Source of the DNA: Bradyrhizobium sp. CCGB12
Lineage (GTDB): Bacteria > Pseudomonadota > Alphaproteobacteria > Rhizobiales > Xanthobacteraceae
Assembly (NCBI RefSeq): GCF_024199845.1
Contig: NZ_JANADO010000001.1
Location: 8,172,001 to 8,236,000 of the forward strand
Direction: 5' to 3'
Length of the DNA: 64,000 nucleotides
The translations under genes were made by a program, and so were the position numbers. Below, piece after piece: positions 42,920-51,506 of this stretch; within the stretch, counting starts at the first letter, position 1, and the number at the start of each line of letters is the position of its first letter. The notes under the pieces were generated by a model. That model saw only the letters and a list, made by a program, of their open reading frames with translations, was not told the origin of the DNA and made no database searches.

Positions 42920-43339
42920 TCAGGCCGCTTTCTTCCGCTTGGCCGTCTTATTCACTGTCTTCCTGGTCTTCTTCGCGGTCCTCCTGGCCTTCTTCGCCGC
43001 CTTCTGGGCGGCGAGATAGGCTTCGACCTTCCTGGAGGAATGGCCGGCGGTCGCGACCACGAGCCTCAGCTTGGCCGGGGTGAGCTTGAACCGCTTCGAC
43101 CAGTAGCGGACCTCGTAGGGCTCGCTCAGCGCGATCCGGCTCTTGTCGGAGGCGCGGTGCTTCTGGAGCTTGATGTACTCCTCGACCTTCCTGGCGGAGC
43201 GGCCGACCTTTTTCACGGCGTATTTCAGCTTGGCCGGGGTCACCTTGAACTTCTTCGACCAGTAGGCGACCTCGTACTTCTCGGTGAGCGCAATCAACGC
43301 GCGATCGGCTCCGCCCCGTTTTGCCTTGTTGTCGGCCAT
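42920..43339 (-). CDS. Tandem DUF3606 protein with histone-H1-like basic tail
   Basis: A 139-residue, strongly basic protein. Two DUF3606 units are seen: DRALIALTEKYEVAYWSKKF..VTPAKLKYAVKKVGRSARKVEEYI (about residues 12-55) and SRIALSEPYEVRYWSKRFKLTPAKL..TAGHSSRKVEAYL (about 65-112). The rest is Lys/Arg/Ala/Thr-rich (KKARRTAKKTRKTVNKTAKR), like the tails of bacterial H1-type nucleoid proteins. DUF3606 is a small helical domain of unknown function. A perfect AGGAGGG lies seven bases before the ATG at 43339. Likely DNA- or RNA-binding. Confidence 0.85.
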   Translation of the reverse strand: MADNKAKRGGADRALIALTEKYEVAYWSKKFKVTPAKLKYAVKKVGRSARKVEEYIKLQKHRASDKSRIALSEPYEVRYWSKRFKLTPAKLRLVVATAGHSSRKVEAYLAAQKAAKKARRTAKKTRKTVNKTAKRKKAA

Positions 43340-43615
43340 GCTTCCCTCCTGCCTGGACAGCGTGTGCCAATCTAGCACGCAACCGGATTCGGAAGGCAAG
43401 ACGGCAAGCCGCGCGGCGATTGCGCGGAGCGGCGGTTTTGCACCGACCTCTCAGGCGCTTGCGGGCCCGCGACCGCGCCGCGGGCTGGAAGGGGCTTTCT
43501 ACTGTGCATGGGGTTGTTTTCGCCGTTTTTTGTTCCTCGCATTTCCGTGATGGAACCTTCTGGCGCCTGATGCGACTTATCCATGACACGGGGAGTAGTA
43601 ACGTGTGAGGCCGTC

Positions 43616-43756
43616 ATGGCAGAGAAGCATGCCGCCGATCCCGCCGAGATGATGCGGGCGACCGGTCACCCTGAACTGGAATATGCCGCTGGCTGGACCA
43701 TCGCCGGTCTCGTCACCATCGGCGCCATCGTAGCCGCCTGGGTATTTGCCATCTAG
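43616..43756 (+). CDS. Small membrane protein (46 residues), function unknown
   Basis: A short gene with a charged N-terminal half (MAEKHAADPAEMMRATGHPELEYA) and one C-terminal membrane helix (WTIAGLVTIGAIVAAWVFAI) that ends the protein. GTGAGG lies seven bases upstream of the ATG. Its stop codon overlaps by four bases, on the opposite strand, the end of the histidine kinase gene. The size and topology recall single-helix accessory subunits of membrane complexes, but no family is recognised. Confidence 0.6.
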   Translation: MAEKHAADPAEMMRATGHPELEYAAGWTIAGLVTIGAIVAAWVFAI

Positions 43757-45339
43757 GCCGCTGGAAACTGGAGCTCGAAGGCCGCGCCCTCGTCGGTCGG
43801 CTTGAGCCTGATCGAGCCGCCATGGCTCGCCATCACCGCGCGTGCGATCGCCAGCCCCATCCCTGTGCCGCCCTGGTCGCGGCGGGTGGTGAAGAAGGCG
43901 TCGAAAATCCTGTCGCGGTTGGGCGCCGAGATCGGCTCGCCGTCATTGCTCACCGTCAGCAGCAAGGTCGTCCGCTCGAAGGTCGCCTCCAGCCTGATCG
44001 TCCTTGCCTTGTGCCGCATTGCGTTGTCGGCGAGATGCGACAGCACGATCAGCGCCTTCTCGCCGGACATGCCGATCGCCCGGTCGAGGCTGCCGGCGGC
44101 CGAGATCGCGCTTTCCGGAAACCGGCTCTTGAGGTCGGCGATGACGGGAGCAAGCTCGGTGCGCTCGTTCTGCGGCAGGCTTTCGGCGCGGGCGAGCTCG
44201 CGCAGCCGCTGCGCCATCGCCTCCAGGCGCTGGGTGTCGGACAGGATGTTGGTGATGAAGGTCTTCTGCTCGGCCGGCGTCAGGCTACCCGACTTGCCCT
44301 GAAGTGAATCCTGCAACAGCTCGGCGGCGCCCTTGATCGAGGTCAGCGGCGATTTCAGCTCGTGGGTGAGGTGCGCCGAGAACGTCGCGATATAGTCGGA
44401 ACGGCGCGCCAGCTGCTCGGCCATGCCGAGAAAGCTGTGCGAGAGCTGGGCGAACTCGCTTGTGCCGTAATGCCGCAGCGGCCGGAACGCCTCGCGGTCG
44501 CCGCGGCCGATCCGCGCGGCGCGGTCGATCAGCTCGCGCATCGGCAGCGTGATGGTGCGCGAGAACACGAGGCCGATCGCGATCGTGCCGAAGATCACGG
44601 CGAGGCCGGCCAGCACGAACTTGCCGCGTTCCTGGTAGAGATGGTCAAAGATGTTGCTCGGCGTCCGCGTGGTGTAGATCACCCCGGCGACGCGGTTGTT
44701 GACGATAACCGGCATTGCCGAGAACACGTGCACGCCGAGGCCGCGGCTGAAGGAATAGATCGGTGGCGGCGGCTTGTCCGGCACGCGATTGCGCAAGGTG
44801 GCGCGGTATTGCCCGTGGAGGGCGTCCGCGACCTCCTCGATATGGGCGAGCGACAGCCCGACCTCCTGCCGGCCGGCGATCACCACGCCTTGCGGATCGA
44901 GGATGCGGAAGCCCGCCAGCGTCACCTTCTGGGTCTCGCGGATGATCGGCGTCAGCTTGGCGCCGATCTCGACATAGGCCTGCTCCGCCGGCCGAGCCGC
45001 GGCCTGTGCATCCGGCCGCCGCCGCAACAGGTCGTTGGCGGTGAGATCGAGCGCGGGGCGGATCGGGGTGACGGGGTCGCCGGGATCGGGCAACACCCCT
45101 GGCGGCACCTCGGCGCCGAGCGTCAGGCCGCCATCGAGCCTTGCCGTGACCTCCTGCGCATAGATCGTCGCGAGCACCCGGCTCTGCGCGATCAGCTCGG
45201 CCTGGGTCTGGCGGATCAGCTGGTTGTCATAGAGGCGGAAGAAGAACAGGCCGACCAGCGGCAGCACGCCGACGGTCGCCAGCACCGTGAAGATCACGAG
45301 GGTCAGCGACGGCCGCCATTTGTCGGGCGCCGTGCTCAT
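43753..45339 (-). CDS. Sensor histidine kinase (CreC-like architecture)
   Basis: A 528-residue inner-membrane kinase. Two membrane helices (about residues 12-34 and 240-260) flank a ~200-residue periplasmic sensor containing GVVIAGRQEVGLSLAHIEEVADAL. Next are a HAMP region (TLPMRELIDRAARIGRGD), the phospho-acceptor His326 in AHLTHELKSPLTSIKGAAELL, and the ATPase boxes LADNAMRH, NDGEPISAPNRDRIFDAFFTT and GTGMGLAIARAVMASHGG. The ATG overlaps the response-regulator stop by four bases. The input signal is unknown. Confidence 0.93.
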   Translation of the reverse strand: MSTAPDKWRPSLTLVIFTVLATVGVLPLVGLFFFRLYDNQLIRQTQAELIAQSRVLATIYAQEVTARLDGGLTLGAEVPPGVLPDPGDPVTPIRPALDLTANDLLRRRPDAQAAARPAEQAYVEIGAKLTPIIRETQKVTLAGFRILDPQGVVIAGRQEVGLSLAHIEEVADALHGQYRATLRNRVPDKPPPPIYSFSRGLGVHVFSAMPVIVNNRVAGVIYTTRTPSNIFDHLYQERGKFVLAGLAVIFGTIAIGLVFSRTITLPMRELIDRAARIGRGDREAFRPLRHYGTSEFAQLSHSFLGMAEQLARRSDYIATFSAHLTHELKSPLTSIKGAAELLQDSLQGKSGSLTPAEQKTFITNILSDTQRLEAMAQRLRELARAESLPQNERTELAPVIADLKSRFPESAISAAGSLDRAIGMSGEKALIVLSHLADNAMRHKARTIRLEATFERTTLLLTVSNDGEPISAPNRDRIFDAFFTTRRDQGGTGMGLAIARAVMASHGGSIRLKPTDEGAAFELQFPAA

Positions 45340-46040
45340 GCCTCTGTCTCGCAGCGGCCGAGCTTGAAGCCGACGCCGTGGATGGTCTCGATGACGTTGT
45401 CGCAAGCCAGCGCCGCCAGCTTGGCGCGGATGTTGCGGATGTGGCTGTCGATGGTGCGGTCGGAGACCTGGATGTTGAGCTGATAGGCCGCCCGCATCAG
45501 CTGCTCGCGGTTGAACACCGATGTGGGCCGGGTCAGGAACGCGCGCAAGATGCCGAACTCGATCGCCGTCAGTTTCAGCGGCGTGCCGGCGAAGGACGCC
45601 AGGTGCTGTTCGGGATCGATCAGGAGACTGCCTTGGGTTAGCGTCGCCGGGCCGGCCTTGATCTCGCCGTTGCGTGGACCGAGCCTGCGCAGGATGACGT
45701 TGACCCGCGCGACCAGCTCGCGCGGACTGAACGGCTTCGTCACGTAGTCATCGCCGCCGATCTCGAGGCCAAGGATGCGGTCGATCTCCTCGTCGCGCGC
45801 CGACAGGAACAGGATCGGCACGTCCGAGCTCTTGCGTATCTCGCGACAGACGTCGAGCCCGTCGAACTCGGGCATGCCAATGTCGAGCACGATCAAATCG
45901 GGCTTGTCGGCGGCAAAGCGGGCGAGCGCCTCCTTGCCGTCGCGCGCTTCGATCACGTCCATGCCGGCCTTCTTGAGGGCGACACGGATGACCTCGCGGA
46001 TGTGGCCCTCGTCGTCGACAATGAGAATGCGATGCGCCAA
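45336..46040 (-). CDS. OmpR-family response regulator (CreB-like)
   Basis: A 234-residue regulator. Receiver: ILIVDDEGHIRE, phosphorylated Asp53 in VLDIGMPEFDGLDVC, FLSARDEE and VTKPFSPRELVARVN. The C-terminal winged helix covers LTAIEFGILRAFLTRPTSVFNREQLM..VSDRTIDSHIRNIRAKL. Partner of the kinase encoded immediately after it. It follows the DUF4173 gene by only 19 bp, so all three are probably one operon. Confidence 0.95.
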   Translation of the reverse strand: MAHRILIVDDEGHIREVIRVALKKAGMDVIEARDGKEALARFAADKPDLIVLDIGMPEFDGLDVCREIRKSSDVPILFLSARDEEIDRILGLEIGGDDYVTKPFSPRELVARVNVILRRLGPRNGEIKAGPATLTQGSLLIDPEQHLASFAGTPLKLTAIEFGILRAFLTRPTSVFNREQLMRAAYQLNIQVSDRTIDSHIRNIRAKLAALACDNVIETIHGVGFKLGRCETEA

Positions 46041-46059
46041 GAAACTCTCCGTGACCTGG

Positions 46060-47568
46060 TCAGCCCGCCGGCTGGCTGCCGGACCGGGCCTTCGCCTGGG
46101 CTTCCAGCCTGCGCTGGAGTCGCCAGTTGCGAAAGCCCCAGCTTCGCCAGGCCAGGTCCTGACGCTGCTGTTCTACAAGGCGGTCTCGGCGTGACACAAG
46201 GCAGCCCTCGCTGACGCCGGGCCGCAGCGCGATCGCCCTGTCGATGGCGGGCAGCGCCTGCGGCCCGAGCGTCAGGAGATAGTCGATGTCGATTTGCACG
46301 CCTCGACCCGACGCTTCCCGGCTGTGGGCGACATTGTAGTCGGCGATGAGGGCGTCGAAGTTCACGAGCGAACAGCCATAGAGCACGATCGTCAGCGCGA
46401 TCAGGTTGGCCCCGATCAGCCATTGGTTGGACCTGTCGAGCACGATGCGCGCGACGATCAGGATCAGGCCAAGCGCCACCAACCCCATCCAGATGAAGGC
46501 CGCGATGCGCCAGTAGGTCAGCATGTAGATGTCGACGTAGAGATCGAGCCGGAGGATGGACGAGGCGACCAGAAGCACGTTCTGCCCCACCCAGAGATAG
46601 ACCAGCGGCCGGATCACCGGCGATTTCTCGGCCGGTCCGCCCGGGCGCATCGCCACCAGCACGAAAGCGGCGGCGAGCAGCGCGGTCGCGATCAGCGGAT
46701 AGGCGCCGCGATGGGCATAGGCGGCGTAGGTCAAATTGTCGGGCAGTGCCACATGGCCCCAGAGATAGATGCCGTCGAGGACGGATTGCGCCGCGAACAG
46801 CAGATTGAACAGGATCAGCGACCGCAGAATGGTGGAGGGGCCCAGAAACTCTGCCGAGACAAAGGGCGCCAGAGGCTCTGGTTCTGCGACCTCGGTTGCG
46901 GCGGCAACAGCCATTTTCTGGCGCCGCCACCGCACATGGATGAAAGGCCAGACCAGCGCCAGCATCAAAGTCCAGAACAGCACGCGCCACACACTGACAT
47001 ATTCGAAGATGACCTTCGGATTGAGCAGGGACACCCATTGCTCGATCACCGGATTGGCCGCCGCGAACAGCGCGACGAACACCGTGCTCAGCGTCGCCGG
47101 CAGCAGCCAGAGCGCGACGCCGCGGGTGAACGCCGACAAGTTGAAGGCCTGGAGTGCATCGGGGAAGAACCGCAAGAAGCCGAACAGAACGAAGTTTCGG
47201 AGCGCGTGGGCGCGGTCCGCGAGCCCGGTCGTCTCCGGATTGGTCGTGAGCAGCAGGGCGATGAGCAGCGCCGCGATGAGGATCAGGAACGAGAGCGTGT
47301 TAAGCTGTTCCACGGCAGGCGCCAGGCCGAGCGCGACGATATTGCCGCCGATCGCCGCGCGCCGAAGATCCAGCGTCGTGTGATTGGCGAGCACCGAGGC
47401 GCAGGTGATTGCGGTCGCAAAGATCGCCAGCGACAGTCCGATCCGCTGGCCGTAGAAGAGCCAGTCGGCGAGCGCGGCGAGCAGCAGCGCCATTGCGAGC
47501 TTGGCCGACAGCGCGGAAGGCCTGATCGGTTGGATGTCCGTCGTCGACGTCGAAGCCAGGCTCGTCAT
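46060..47568 (-). CDS. DUF4173 multi-pass membrane protein
   Basis: A 502-residue protein with roughly twelve hydrophobic helices, for example AMALLLAALADWLFYGQ, FLILIAALLIALLLTT and WRIAAFIWMGLVALGLILI. The central VIFEYVSVWRVLFWTLMLALVWPF and C-terminal YNVAHSREASGRGVQIDIDYLLTLGPQALP are typical of DUF4173 proteins of unknown role. First gene of the operon with the two-component pair, which suggests a part in sensing or as a target. The start at 47568 has GGAGG about thirteen bases upstream; an upstream ATG at 47601 is also possible. Confidence 0.85.
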   Translation of the reverse strand: MTSLASTSTTDIQPIRPSALSAKLAMALLLAALADWLFYGQRIGLSLAIFATAITCASVLANHTTLDLRRAAIGGNIVALGLAPAVEQLNTLSFLILIAALLIALLLTTNPETTGLADRAHALRNFVLFGFLRFFPDALQAFNLSAFTRGVALWLLPATLSTVFVALFAAANPVIEQWVSLLNPKVIFEYVSVWRVLFWTLMLALVWPFIHVRWRRQKMAVAAATEVAEPEPLAPFVSAEFLGPSTILRSLILFNLLFAAQSVLDGIYLWGHVALPDNLTYAAYAHRGAYPLIATALLAAAFVLVAMRPGGPAEKSPVIRPLVYLWVGQNVLLVASSILRLDLYVDIYMLTYWRIAAFIWMGLVALGLILIVARIVLDRSNQWLIGANLIALTIVLYGCSLVNFDALIADYNVAHSREASGRGVQIDIDYLLTLGPQALPAIDRAIALRPGVSEGCLVSRRDRLVEQQRQDLAWRSWGFRNWRLQRRLEAQAKARSGSQPAG

Positions 47569-47756
47569 GTCCAGAAGATCCTCCGTGAATGGTGGCATCA
47601 CGAAGTCTGAACGTCGCTTGTGCAGAAGCCGGGGCCATCGTCTGCATGGTTTCAGGAGTCTTTTGCAGTTTTCGTGCAGGCGCGCTTTTGCCTCTCGCGT
47701 GGTGCAAATCGCTTTGATAGGTGCGAAGCATCCACCCCAATCGCGTGTGATGCATC

Positions 47757-49157
47757 ATGCAATTCCTCAAGCGCATCGGCCTCATCCTGCTCTGGCTTTC
47801 CGCGCCGCTCGTGGCATTCGCGGCCGTGAACAAGAATGATCCCTATCTGCTCGCGCTACGTGGCGCCGGAAACATCGCGCTTGTCGTCACAAGCATCGTG
47901 ATCGTCATCATTCTGCTTCGCAGCGGGCACTGGCGCAGCATGGCGGGCAAGCTGCTCGTCATGCTCTGGTGTCTGCCGCCGATCCTAATGTCTGCAGCGC
48001 ATCTGAAGTTCGAGCTGCGCAAGCACGATGTCCTCGCCGCGAGCGCCGCCGAGGCACGACAGCTCGGACCTCACGTCATGGTCGGCTATTCGTCGTTTCC
48101 GGAAGTTGCGCGCCTTGCCGAATTGGGATTGATCGGTGGCGTCTATGTCACCCGGCACAACATCCGGGGGCGGACGGTCGAGGCGCTGCGTGCCGAGATC
48201 GCAGCGCTACAGGATATCAGGCGCGCAGCGGGCCTACCGCCGCTGGCCGTCGCTGCCGATCAGGAGGGCGGGATTGTCGGGCATCTCGCGCCGCCGCTGA
48301 CGAGGGTGCCGGCGCTGGCGACGCTCGCCGGGCTCGCCCCCGACGACCAGCAGGCCAAAGCCGAAGAGTTCGGCCGCATCCACGGGCGTGAACTCGCGGG
48401 GCTCGGCGTCAACCTCAATCTCGCGCCGGTGCTTGACCTCAAGCCGCCGGCGAGACGCAATCGCCTCGACTTCCACACGTTGATCGGGCAGCGCGCGATC
48501 GCGACCGATCCCGCTGTCGTCAGCACGATCGCGAGTGCCTACGTACGGGGGCTGGAAGAGTCAGGCGTCGGGGCCACGCTGAAGCATTTTCCCGGCATCG
48601 GCCGCGTGCGCAACGATACGCATCATTTCAGCGCCAATCTCGATACGCCGGTGAAGGAATTGGAGGTAACCGACTGGCTCCCGTTCCGCGAGGTGCTGTC
48701 GCATTCGCGCAGCGCGCTCATGGTCGGTCATGTCACGCTCACGGCCGTCGACCCCGATCGCGCCGCCTCGCATTCGAAGCGCGTCGTCGATGGAATTATC
48801 CGCGACCGGTGGAACTACCAGGGCGTGGTGATGACGGACGATCTCGTCATGGGCGCGATCTACCAGCATGACATCTGCAAGGCCGTGGTCGAGGCGATCA
48901 ATGCCGGCGTCGATTTGCTGCTGGTCGCCTATGACGGCGCGCAGTTCTACCGCGTTTTCGCCTGCGCTCTCGACGGATCGCGGCAGGGCAAGCTCGACGC
49001 GGCGATGCTGCGCGCGAGCGAGACGCGGCTGGAAAGAGGCTTCCCAACAGAGCAGGTGCGAGCGGCGTCACGCCCGTCCACGCCGCCGACGACGGTCAGC
49101 TTGTCGCAAGCCGCGGGTAGTCCGGCTCGTGGTGAGATCGGAATTCGCAATCCGTGA
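47757..49157 (+). CDS. Membrane-anchored glycoside hydrolase family 3 (NagZ-like)
   Basis: A 466-residue protein. Two N-terminal helices (about residues 5-25 and 40-60, and a third near 68-80) precede a periplasmic or cytoplasmic GH3 TIM barrel: VAADQEGG, LGVNLNLAPVLDL, GATLKHFPGIGRVRNDTHH and VVMTDDLVMGAI with the catalytic aspartate. NagZ removes N-acetylglucosamine from recycled cell-wall fragments; normal NagZ has KHFPGHGD..DSH and no membrane anchor, so this is a divergent, anchored relative. It ends in a low-complexity tail. Wall remodelling is the likely role. Confidence 0.85.
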   Translation: MQFLKRIGLILLWLSAPLVAFAAVNKNDPYLLALRGAGNIALVVTSIVIVIILLRSGHWRSMAGKLLVMLWCLPPILMSAAHLKFELRKHDVLAASAAEARQLGPHVMVGYSSFPEVARLAELGLIGGVYVTRHNIRGRTVEALRAEIAALQDIRRAAGLPPLAVAADQEGGIVGHLAPPLTRVPALATLAGLAPDDQQAKAEEFGRIHGRELAGLGVNLNLAPVLDLKPPARRNRLDFHTLIGQRAIATDPAVVSTIASAYVRGLEESGVGATLKHFPGIGRVRNDTHHFSANLDTPVKELEVTDWLPFREVLSHSRSALMVGHVTLTAVDPDRAASHSKRVVDGIIRDRWNYQGVVMTDDLVMGAIYQHDICKAVVEAINAGVDLLLVAYDGAQFYRVFACALDGSRQGKLDAAMLRASETRLERGFPTEQVRAASRPSTPPTTVSLSQAAGSPARGEIGIRNP

Positions 49158-49224
49158 CGATTCGTATCCAGGCGACGCACGGTATGGTCGCCGTCATACG
49201 ACATCGACCGTGCCGGGCAAGTCG

Positions 49225-50679
49225 CTACGGTGTCACCGCTCCGCGTGCGACCGCGCGTGGAGCGGTCAACTCCTTCCACGTCGAATTGGCCAGATGCACC
49301 GGCGAGAACGCGGGACGTTCGACGTAGCGGCCGTCGCCGGCCTCGGCGCGCAGATCGCCATCCTTCCAGACGATGCGGCCACGGGACAGCGTCGCGGCTG
49401 GCCCGCCCGTGCAGGAAAAGCCCTCGAACACGTTGTAGTCGATCCGGCTCAGCTGCCGCTTGGCGCTGATGGTCCTGGCCGACTTGGGATCCCAAACCAC
49501 GATATCGGCATCCGAGCCGACGGCGATGGCGCCCTTGCGGGGATAGATGTTGAGGATGCGGGCGATGTTCGCCGAGGTCACCGCGACGAATTCTTCCTTG
49601 GTGAGCCGCCCACTGACGACGCCCGCGGTCCAGAGCAGCGCGAGGCGGTCCTCGAGGCCGCCGGTGCCGTTCGGGATCTTCCTGAAGTCGCCGAGGCCAA
49701 ACCGCTTCTGTGCGGTGGTGAACGCGCAATGGTCGGTTGCGACCACCTGGAGCGAACCGGCTTGCAGGCCGGCCCACAGGCTGTCCTGATGCGACTTGTC
49801 GCGGAACGGCGGCGACATCACGCGCTGGGCGGAATGATCCCAGTCCTTGTGCTGGTACTCGCCGGCATCGAGCAGCAGATGCTGGATCAGCGGCTCGCCA
49901 TAGACGCGCTTGCCGGCAGCGCGCGCGCGGGCGATCGCCTCATGCGCCTCGCGGCAGCTGGTGTGCACGATGTAGACCGGGGTGCCGGTCATGTCCGCGA
50001 TCATGATGGCGCGGTTGGTGGCTTCGCCCTCGACCTCCGGCGGTCGTGAGTAAGCGTGGCCTTCCGGGCCGGTGACGCCGCGTGCGATCAGCGCCTCCTG
50101 CATCAGGGCGACGACGTCGCCGTTCTCGGCATGGACCACCGGCATGGCGCCGAGATGGGCGCAGCGCGCGAACGAGTTGTAGAGCTCGTCGTCGTTCACC
50201 ATCAGCGCGCCCTTGTAGGCCATGAAATGCTTGAAGGTGTTGATGCCGTAGGTCTTGACCACGGTCTCCATCTCGTCATGGATTTGCTTCGACCATGACG
50301 TCACCGCCATGTGGAAGCCGTAGTCGGCGGCCGCCTTCTCGGATTTGTGGCGCCAATCCTGATAGGCCGCGAGCATCGACTGGCCGGGATCCGGCAGGCA
50401 GAAATCCACCACCATGGTGGTGCCGCCGGCGAGTGCCGCCTTGGTTCCGGATTCGAAATCGTCTGCGGTGACGGTACCCATGAACGGCATTTCGAGATGG
50501 GTATGCGGATCGATGCCGCCGGGGATGATGTAGGCGCCGCCGGCGTCGATCACCTCAGTGCCCGCGGGCGCATCGAGCGAGGCCCCGACCGCGACGATGG
50601 TCTCGCCGTCGATCAGCACGTCCGCGCGGCGCGAGTGATCGTGATTGACGACGGTGCCGCCGCGAACGAGGAGGGACAT
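49225..50679 (-). CDS. Dihydropyrimidinase / D-hydantoinase
   Basis: A 484-residue zinc amidohydrolase opening the ring of dihydropyrimidines or hydantoins. Metal site: IDPHTHLEMPFMG, the carbamylated lysine segment INTFKHFMAYKGALMV, VHAENGDVV and VIVHTSCREA, and the last aspartate in ATDHCAFTT. Length is that of the family. Cytoplasmic. The TetR gene upstream is on the same strand, 115 bp away, but no other pyrimidine-degradation gene is visible. Exact substrate (dihydrouracil or hydantoin) cannot be read from sequence. Confidence 0.93.
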   Translation of the reverse strand: MSLLVRGGTVVNHDHSRRADVLIDGETIVAVGASLDAPAGTEVIDAGGAYIIPGGIDPHTHLEMPFMGTVTADDFESGTKAALAGGTTMVVDFCLPDPGQSMLAAYQDWRHKSEKAAADYGFHMAVTSWSKQIHDEMETVVKTYGINTFKHFMAYKGALMVNDDELYNSFARCAHLGAMPVVHAENGDVVALMQEALIARGVTGPEGHAYSRPPEVEGEATNRAIMIADMTGTPVYIVHTSCREAHEAIARARAAGKRVYGEPLIQHLLLDAGEYQHKDWDHSAQRVMSPPFRDKSHQDSLWAGLQAGSLQVVATDHCAFTTAQKRFGLGDFRKIPNGTGGLEDRLALLWTAGVVSGRLTKEEFVAVTSANIARILNIYPRKGAIAVGSDADIVVWDPKSARTISAKRQLSRIDYNVFEGFSCTGGPAATLSRGRIVWKDGDLRAEAGDGRYVERPAFSPVHLANSTWKELTAPRAVARGAVTP

Positions 50680-50794
50680 GAAGGACTCCGGGGAGAGGCG
50701 AGGGACGCTTTGACGCGAAGGCTAAGCGCGGCGATCGCGATGCGACAGGCGAAATTTTAGTCAGCCCCCGCCAAAGGATTCGCCGCGCTGGCCT

Positions 50795-51403
50795 CTACGT
50801 CGCGCGGGCGGCCAGCCCATCCAGCATAGCGCGCACGAGGCCCGCGATTTCCTTCCGCAGCGCTGGCAATGGCACGGCGACCAGCCTCTGCTCCAGCCCC
50901 AGCGCTACCATGCCGTGCACGGCAGAGAACAGGCTGCGTGCGGTGATGCCGAGCTCGTCCGCACCTCGCTTTGGGAGCAGCGTGGCCAGCGGTTGGTAGA
51001 TGTGGCGGAACAACTGCAACTGGTCGTCGATCGACCACTCGGGGAGGGCCTTGTCAGCCGCCATGCGGTGCTCGAACATCGCGCGCCAAAGTTCGAGATT
51101 CTCCGCGGCGAAATCGCAATAGGCGATCGCGATGCGGACCAGCGTCTCCTGCGGCGACGGATCGCCCGCGCCTTCAGCCGCGCTGAGCGCCTCGTCGAGC
51201 CGGAGCAGCGTGCGTGAGCCGACGTGCAGGACCAGCTCGTCCACGTCGGCGACGAGATTGTAGACCGCGCCATTGGCGCAGCCGATCTCGCGGGCCAAAT
51301 CGCGAGTTTTTAGACCCGCCAACCCTCGCTCAGCGATCGTCCGCTCGGCCGCCTGGATCAGGTCGGCCCGCAATTTCTCTCGACGTTCCAAGGCCTTAGT
51401 CAT
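50795..51403 (-). CDS. TetR-family transcriptional repressor
   Basis: A 202-residue regulator with the N-terminal helix-turn-helix RADLIQAAERTIAERGLAGLKTRDLAREIGCANGAVYNLVADVDELVLHV and a C-terminal ligand domain including NLELWRAMFEHR, of the WHG-type TetR C-domain. It is divergent from the PspA-like gene across a 103-bp gap with three copies of an inverted repeat. Direct repression of that operon and of itself is the natural reading. Ligand unknown. Confidence 0.93.
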   Translation of the reverse strand: MTKALERREKLRADLIQAAERTIAERGLAGLKTRDLAREIGCANGAVYNLVADVDELVLHVGSRTLLRLDEALSAAEGAGDPSPQETLVRIAIAYCDFAAENLELWRAMFEHRMAADKALPEWSIDDQLQLFRHIYQPLATLLPKRGADELGITARSLFSAVHGMVALGLEQRLVAVPLPALRKEIAGLVRAMLDGLAARAT

Positions 51404-51419
51404 TTGTTAACCAAATTCA

Positions 51420-51490
51420 TGAGCATCGCTCAAATATTTATTGAACGATGTTCAAGATTGCTGCTACAAAGGATCTGTGAGCAACGCTCA
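51420..51490 (+). promoter_or_regulatory. Three TetR-type operators in the divergent promoter region
   Basis: Three perfect 13-bp dyads share the form TGARC-N3-GYTCA: TGAGCATCGCTCA at 51420-51432, TGAACGATGTTCA at 51442-51454 (extended to 15 bp by TT..AA), and TGAGCAACGCTCA at 51478-51490. The middle one overlaps a -35 (TTGAAC 51441-51446) that has TACAAA (51465-51470) 18 bp later, and the third lies at the predicted start of transcription. Spacing is 22 and 36 bp. Confidence 0.85.
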
Positions 51491-51506
51491 TAACAGGGAG
51501 CTGCAG

